From Acheta domesticus (Eukaryota; Arthropoda; Insecta; Orthoptera; Gryllidae): a DNA stretch of 64,000 nucleotides. The notes beneath the pieces were generated by a model that was not told where the DNA came from, did no database searches, and was given only the letters and a program-made list of their open reading frames with translations. The DNA lies in contig JAHLJT010000631.1 of NCBI GenBank assembly GCA_031308135.1, positions 5,247,371 through 5,311,370 on the forward strand, given 5' to 3'. A program made the translations under genes and the position numbers. Shown one piece after another: positions 57,447 to 64,000 of the stretch (the stretch's first letter is position 1; the number at the start of each line of letters is the position of its first letter).

Positions 57447-60150
57447 ATGTTTGCCCGGGTTATTAAACAGTCCAGCTTCGCTATAGCAACCCACGTTTAT
57501 CAACACTTAAGTAACGGTTCAAAGTACAAGGTTATCTCAGAAATTCTGAAGACGAAAACCACGAGTTGTAGAGTCGCCTCGGAAGATTCAGCTCCCAAAA
57601 TGTGCGCGCTAGAGCGGAAAATTATTAGCACTCCTAATGCACCGCAGCCTGTCGCGCCTTACCAGTAAGTGTATAAGTACGTTATTGAAAGCTTTGTAAT
57701 ATTTATTCTATATTTTTGACTCCTGTATTTTTCCATTCGAATTTTAAAATGTCATGATGCAACACATTTAATATTTACTTTTTGTCATTCGATTTTTATT
57801 TTACACTTTTTATTAAGTGATAAAGAATTTTAAAAAGTGATTAAAAATTTTTAATGCAACACACGATATATTACACTTGTGAAATAAATTTGTATTACAA
57901 AATTTTAGCTAATAAAAATGTTCCCTCTCTAGAAGACTTTAAATTATGGTTAAATGTAATAACTTAACTAATGTCCATTGGACGAACCTTAAATACTTAT
58001 TAACTTACTGTATTATCTTCCAGAAAGTATCTGCATGAACTATTGTCCTAATATGAAGCATTATTTCGAAAGGCATTTATAAGTTCAAAGGTAGCCTATT
58101 CAAAAAGGGAAAGAGAATCATATGATCTATAAAATCAGGGGTCATTTCACTATTACCATACAAAAATATGGAAGTTCATAGCTATGCACAGCCTAAAATA
58201 GGAGAAGAACCAACTACATTTCTGACACCCTTTTAATCCTCTAGTTACATGTAGCATATTTTAATGGGAGAGTAAAATTATAACTTTATACAGTAAAACA
58301 AATGTTTTATTTATTTATACAATAAATAAATATTAGTGTCTGTCATATTTTATTCACTTTGTCAGAAGATACTTTGACCACTGGAGTTTTCTTGAAAAAA
58401 TTGATAGAATATAAAAATTTTAATCACACACGTAAATCGTACATATAACTGGTCTGTATTTCTAATTAAAACTTAAGAATCCCAGTTATTAGTTAACATT
58501 TCTGAATATTTGTTATGCAGTCCAAAAGAAACTATAGTTCATATTCCACTTTGTCTTACAAATACTTGTATATGAAATGCAATACATTACTTACCAAACT
58601 TTTTTTCAAGTAGCTTTACCTTGTTTCAAATTTCTAAATAAATAAAAAAAAATCAGCAACTTACAAATTACTAACAAAATAAGATGTCATTTTATTATGC
58701 TTAATATGACATTTTTTTACAATACAAGATTGTAAAATGATCAAATGACGCTGGCACGCTGAGTTAGATAACCAATTTAAATTAAAATGTTACAATTCAA
58801 ATGCCATATGTTTTATCCCTGTTGTTAAAATTCTAATGTTATTTTAACTTTTAAATGACTATCATCCTGCAAAAGGTGTCAGACTGGTAATAGTAGTTAA
58901 GGACATGGATTATTAGAATGTGTGGAACACTTTTCCTTTTGAAGCAATGGCTACTGATAGATCCAGTATTGTTAAATGGAAGAAGGGATGAAGGTAATGA
59001 TAAAGTGAATTGAAGTCTGAAACACTTGGTACTCATTTGAAACAATTAATTTTTACTTTCCCGTGTACATACGGAGTAATACAGGAGAAGTTATGTAATG
59101 CGCGAAAAACGGATTTTCGGCCAATAAATAAATAAATAAATAAATAAAAAAAATTGTCGGGCTCTGATAACGAAAAAGTGAAAAAAAAAAAACAGTTGCT
59201 AAATTATGAAAAAAGTCCTCTAACAGGGGATGTAGCCAAAATCCGTTTTGTGGGTCCATCAGACTGAAAAATCAATTGACGGCAAAACGTTCGTCTGTCT
59301 GTGAACACCACAAGCGCCTAAACATGTGTAGGATTTTTTTTCCAAATTGAAGAAACCCCTGACCATCTGACTCGAGTCGAAGCTTTGAGATTTGGAAAAT
59401 CATTCTTTAAAATTTGGGGGTACTTTACATGAAGCCTCCCTGTCATTTTCAAAATTTTTTCACAAACGGTTCCAAAGTTTTTCTTTAAATTTCTTGTAAT
59501 AATAGAGTAAAATACACTTATTAAGGTGGCATAGGTCCAATTTTGACGGTTAACTGAATTTTTGAAAATTGCAAAATTTTGAATTTGTTTCGGCACCTTC
59601 CTACAACTACAGAATTAAAGATAGAGATTTTTCCTTCAAATAAAATTTGTTGTCCATAGCGAGTTCTTTCATTAAGGTCATGTGCATTTTTGAAATCTTC
59701 CAGTAGTATTCGCGCAATATTGCGTGCAATATGTACAATTTTAAAAAATTAGAACATGATTTTCTCAAAAACGGCTCCAAATTTTTTCTCTAAACTTTAG
59801 GGATATTGCCTATAGTGTACTCTATGAGATGACATAAAATTCATATTGCTGTATTCTTCACTAATGTCATTATATGACATTATCCGTTTCTCGAAAACTC
59901 AACCGTTTTCTGTGAACACAAGCCCAAAATTCCGCATTTTCAGACACGGATAGTGCTAATTCAAATGCAATTTTTTTCTCTCACACCGTTAATGTTCAAA
60001 TTTCCAGCAATTTGTAAACACTATTGTATTTGTGAGTTAAAGTGCTTCACACGAAGTTTTTCGAAAAGTCAAAAGTTTTCTGTGAAAAAGAACTTTGAAT
60101 GTCGAATTTACAGTCCAGCTTAAATGCCGTTTTCTTAAAAACAGTTCCAT

Positions 60151-60221
<71 letters not shown>

Positions 60222-61510
60222 TATGAACAGGGTGAGTCACGTAACTTTAGCACCTTATGTAACTTTTGAACGGTTGTGGATATTGCAATGCAGTTTTCAC
60301 GGAAGTGAATGGTGGGAATGGGGCTAATTGATATGTGTATTGATTTCTCTTTTATCACTTGTATTTTACGAGATATTCGAGGTAACTTTGTTTTTTTCAA
60401 ATGGGACTATACATATTTTTTCAGTCTATCATGACAAGCGTAAAAAGACAAATCCAAAGACATAAATATTGTCATATGTTAGATAAGCATTTTTTTGAGT
60501 AATTGTGATTTTTTTGCGACTAGAGTTTAACGGATATTTTCTTTGTACCTGTCAGCCCCACAAGGTCACGCAGCGCTCGCCCAGCAAACGCGGGGTCGGG
60601 AAAAGGGAAGGGATTTTAGTACTTGAAGATACGAAAAATATTCACAAAACTGTTGCATTTTTTCCTGAACTCTCCTTTCCATCCTGATCCATTTTCAGAT
60701 ATTTTGTGTTTCTTAGGGATTGAAAATACGGATTTGTCTTAAGTAGTATTTATTGAAATAAGATTATTTCTATCCCTAAGTTATTATTATATTCTTATTA
60801 ACATTGAAATTGTTTGCTCAAAATACGCAATATTTTTTGTACAGTTTTAATTATTTATTCTTATTGTGCTTGGTTTCAAGATCCCATTAATACGTATCTT
60901 ATGAAACCCCATTAAATGGAGTAGAAGTTATAAACAATTTTAATACGATACAAACTAATGACAAATCCTTATTTTCCATCCTTTAATTCCTTCAATCAAA
61001 GAAAGTCGAAAATCTGAAAATGCGGAAGGATGGAAAGCACAGTTCAGGAAAAAAACTGCAATGGTTTTGTGAATATTTGGAACATGTTTCGTTTCTTCAA
61101 ATCTCCCTTCCCTTGTTCGGGCGCGCGTTGCTGGTGGAGCGCTGCGTAACCTTGTGTGGTAGACTATTCAAAATGTCCGTTAAACCCCAGTCGCAAAAAT
61201 CAAAATTAATCAAAAAATGCTTATCTAACATATGACAATATGTACATCATTGGATTTGTCTTTTTACGCTCGTCATGGTGGACTGAAAAAATATGTATAG
61301 TTCCATTTGAAAAAAACAAAGTTACCTAAAAAAATCTCGTAAAATACAAGTGATAAAATAGAAATTAATGCACGTATCTATTAGCCCCTTCCCCTCATGC
61401 ACTTCCGTGAAAACTGCATTGCAATAACTTTAACCGTTCAAAAGTTACAGGAGGTGCTAAAGTTACGTGACTCACCTGTATATATCTATATATATCTATC
61501 TATCTATCTA

Positions 61511-61553
<43 letters not shown>

Positions 61554-63722
61554 CATTGAGGGTACAGTTTTACGGATATCGTGAGAGACAGCGACAAGTT
61601 TCCTAGTTTTTGGTTTCCCAGCCGGAAGTTTTCGCTTAGAATATACTTTATCATCCTTTTCTGTCTTCGGATGTAGGTTGTGTTTTACGATGAAGGTGCA
61701 TGTTCTCATTTTCATCTCTTGCAAAACGCAGATTCGCATTCGCCAGGGACGAACAGTCCTCGTGGCCTCGTTGACCAGGTCATGTGTAACAAAATCTTGA
61801 CGATTTAAATTCATTTTTACATTGCGTTTCACTTGATACGACGTCATTCGTCCCATATCCTCTTCAACGCCACATTCAAAGATCTGAAGCGTCCAGAAAA
61901 TTTACGGTTTATGAAGAGAATATGTCGGTGAATATAATAACTTATTTTACAGCCTAAGCGTGATGTTTTTATCGTCTTGGCAGTTTCGTCAACATTAACG
62001 AGTTATAAGGCAATAGCAATGTAAAAACATAAATCTTAACGGACTAGGCTTATTTGGCGAAAAGGGTATTTTTCGATTTCGATGTTAGGAAAAACCTCTT
62101 CTTATTTTGCGGTAAATACGGGTAACTGATTTTCTTTCAATAATATGGGTTTTTTTAACACTGTAGAATAAAAGAACAACTTTAACGAAAATTAATAATT
62201 AGAATTTATAACGCGTTTTACTTCACATATAATTTGAGACAGAATTTTGAAATTTCTACCTTATACACCACATATGTTAGTACTTAATGTTTAAAATAAG
62301 TTGTGAAGGTATTTATTAATAGATGCTATGCCTTTAGCAGAGAAAGCTTTAAGAAAACAAAAAGTTTCTTTCATAATTCATGTCATTTGGGTTTGAATTT
62401 TAGCTATGATGATTTTGACTGAACATTAGCTGCTAATGATTAGCAGGAAAAATAAAAATAAATGATTTCATCTGAATGCCAAGTGTAAACATTCCCTTTA
62501 CATTCTGAAATACTTGTTAATGTTGCCTATGGATTATTATAAAGAAACTCTTATAAAATATATTTATAAATCTTTGTTACAAATTATTCTTGGGAACAAG
62601 CTCTTTCCTCAACAGTTCTGCGGCTTTAGTTTTTATTGAAATTATATAATGCTTTTTTTCATGTTTCCAGTCAGGCTGTTCAAGTGGGACACACTTTATA
62701 TTTGTCAGGTGTACTGGGCCTTGACAAAGATACCAACAAGTTGATTGACGGTGGTACAGCTGCAGAAGCAGAGAAGGCATTAACAAATATGGGCCACATT
62801 TTAGAAGCTGCATCAACATCGTTTGAAAATGGTGAGAAGTGAAAGCAAATAAATTATATGCTTTAATTTAATTAAATAAAAAAGCAGAGTCTCTTAAACA
62901 TTTTGAACTTGTACTGTCATATTATCATCTCAGAATTTGTCTTCAGTAATATCGAGGTAAAGACTTTGTAATTCAATAAAAAAAACTCTTAAAATTGTAC
63001 TCCTGCATTTTACTACATATTATTCTATTGTAAGTTTTAAGTATTAAGTGTCTTTAAATATAGTATCTTTATTTCAGAGATATCTTTTGATGTACTTTAA
63101 AAATGTTCATATAAAATTAATTTGATTATTCTGATTTAAAGAAAACAAAGATTTAAAACCAACATATTTTCTACAGTGGTCAAGACTACAATTTTTCTGG
63201 CTGATATTGCTGATTTTGGAGCAGTAAATGAGGTGTATAAAAATGTACGTAATATCAAACAATATAATTATCAGTTTATAAAATATAACTTTCTCAAATA
63301 CAATTTCAAAATTCATCCATATTCCTTTTTGTTTTGCAGTTTTCAAGGAGCCATTTCCTGCACGTTCAGCATTTCAAGTAGGAAAGTTACCCTTGGTAAG
63401 ATGACAAATAAAGTAGAATACCGATTTTGAATGGCCAATGATAGATTTGTATAATTCCAAGTAACATTTCCAGGACAACAAAGTTCATTAAAATATACTT
63501 TTCAATGATATTTTGAATTTGAACAAAGTAAACGATACCATTTTTTAACTAAGTAATACACATTTAAATAGTGAATTCATCTACCTTGATCATTTGTAAT
63601 TTAACTTTTTAGCATCTTGCTGGGCATATTATAATATTTTCATTCCACATTTGTTTTTACAGGATGCAAAAGTGGAAATTGAAGCAATTGCAGTCGTGGG
63701 GACTATTAAGAATGTCTTGTAG
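57447..63722 (+). CDS. RIDA: Reactive intermediate imine deaminase A (UK114/YjgF family), 5 exons
   Basis: RIDA hydrolyses reactive enamine/imine by-products (2-aminoacrylate) of PLP enzymes. Exons 57447-57664, 62671-62831, 63177-63248, 63340-63395 and 63663-63722 give 188 residues from the first ATG. From the internal ATG at 57600 they give 137, the usual length. Conserved: KIISTPNAPQPVAPY, QAVQVGHTLYLSG, NMGHILEAA, VKTTIFLADIADFGAVNEVY, FPARSAFQVGKLPL with the catalytic-site Arg, and VEIEAIAVVG. The 51-codon N-terminal extension starts MFARVIKQSSFAIATHV, basic and free of acidic residues at first, so a mitochondrial presequence is possible. An upstream stop at 57435 bounds it. The exon 3 donor at 63249 keeps frame but adds one residue. 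AATAAA lies at 63782-63787. Confidence 0.96.
57665..59054. other. RIDA intron 1, left part
   Basis: AT-rich intron sequence without a recognisable repeat, apart from short A/T runs and a (TAAA)n stretch near 59124. Confidence 0.5.
59055..60075 (-). repeat. Dispersed repeat family A, copy 5 (inverted), in RIDA intron 1
   Basis: Read on the minus strand it has the opening GTGAAGCACTTTAACTCACA, the TCATCTCATAGAG and GAGAAAATC blocks, the GGCGCTTGTGGTGTTCACAG core at 59293-59320, and an end near GCATTACATAACTTCTCCTG with CGTATGTACACGGGAAAGTA. Block order matches copies 1, 2 and 4. Confidence 0.7.
60154..60219. repeat. (TA)n microsatellite
   Basis: Over 30 TA units, touching the left end of the foldback element. 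Confidence 0.95.
60228..61479. mobile_element. Large foldback element in RIDA intron 1
   Basis: Ends CAGGGTGAGTCACGTAAC (left) and, inverted, CAGGTGAGTCACGTAAC. The arms run to about 60705 and from about 61005, roughly 475 bp each, with shared blocks GCAATGCAGTTTTCACGG, ATTTTTTCAGTC, ATGTTAGATAAGCATTTTTT, GTCACGCAGCGCTC-like and CCTGAACTCTCCTTTCCATCC-like. A spacer of about 300 bp separates them. It has no transposase. Both ends touch TA-type microsatellites, which suggests insertion into, or seeding of, such repeats. Confidence 0.85.
61480..61553. repeat. Compound TATC/TA/CA microsatellite
   Basis: TATATC and TATC units, then TA units, then CA units, directly after the foldback element. Confidence 0.95.
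61554..62670. other. RIDA intron 1, right part
   Basis: No recognised element. A minus-strand frame at 61856-61512 runs into the microsatellite and has no domain. Confidence 0.5.
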
Positions 63723-63781
63723 CTCAAAATATGAAAATTAAACTTATTCAAAGTTCAATTTATGTAATGCAGATTTGAATC

Positions 63782-63787
63782 AATAAA
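63782..63787 (+). terminator. Candidate RIDA poly(A) signal
   Basis: AATAAA 60 bp after the RIDA stop, the nearest hexamer in the right position. The remaining bases to 64000 show nothing else. Confidence 0.6.
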
Positions 63788-64000
63788 TCATTTTCAGACT
63801 TTCCCACTTTATCTTTGTCACATTCTTTTTTGATTGTAGATAAAAGGTCCTTGCCCTAGTGTGATCTGCCATAAAGACAGCAATAATTCCATTTTAATTC
63901 CTTCAATAGTTCCATTTTAATATGCATCTCAAAATTTGGCATTTTTGACATAGTAAAATAACATCATCTTCAACCGACATGTACCGTAGAAATTAATAGA

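Noticed and set aside
60037..60400. Minus-strand ORFs with long YI repeats
   Set aside because: They are translations of the (TA)n tract and the foldback arm.
1..64000. CRISPR arrays, operons or other prokaryotic features
   Set aside because: Introns, poly(A) signals and eukaryotic transposons throughout. No spaced direct-repeat arrays were seen.

Overview
This is eukaryotic nuclear DNA, most likely from a hexapod with a large, repeat-rich genome. The evidence is AT-rich sequence, canonical GT-AG introns from about 0.1 kb to over 5 kb, AATAAA poly(A) signals, and insect-style transposons (P/THAP, mariner, hAT, Penelope-like, RTE-like LINE, Ty3/gypsy, tRNA-derived SINEs). No species can be named from the sequence alone.

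Four conserved single-copy host genes are supported. COPS3 (COP9 signalosome subunit 3) lies on the minus strand in eight coding exons between 7747 and 19189. RAD54L (homologous-recombination SWI2/SNF2 translocase) lies on the minus strand as one uninterrupted 743-codon frame, 20144-22375. LENG1 (small nuclear protein with an N-terminal Cir_N-like block) lies on the plus strand in three coding exons, 25764-28766. RIDA/UK114 (imine/enamine deaminase) lies on the plus strand in five exons, 57447-63722. RAD54L and LENG1 are divergent, and a 2.8-kb P-like element sits exactly in the gap between their starts. COPS3 reads cleanly except for one extra A in a six-base A run in exon 6.

Layout. 1-7.3 kb: dispersed repeats, a decayed mariner carrying two nested insertions, and P-type MITEs. 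7.3-19.2 kb: COPS3, with a SINE in its largest intron. 19.2-22.4 kb: RAD54L. 22.6-25.4 kb: P-like element that keeps a spliced THAP frame and a separate transposase C-terminus. 25.8-28.8 kb: LENG1, with a LINE in intron 1. 29-49 kb: a nested transposon field holding a Penelope-like element (PLE) with a hAT inside its terminal repeat, a TIR element, a SINE split by a 2.2-kb TIR element that itself holds a foldback, a second hAT-like element, a 5'-truncated PLE with an intact GIY-YIG frame, and several foldbacks. 49.36-56.50 kb: a Ty3/gypsy-type retrotransposon whose two LTRs carry different insertions at the same site. 57.1-63.7 kb: RIDA, with foldback DNA and microsatellites in its 5-kb first intron.

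The main theme is a P-element family. One 2.8-kb deletion derivative, three ~257-bp foldback MITEs and three single arms share terminal and subterminal sequence. The derivative could encode a 140-residue protein made of a THAP DNA-binding domain followed by a short coiled coil. That architecture recalls the truncated KP repressor of Drosophila P elements. Several members lie a few hundred bases from host gene starts.
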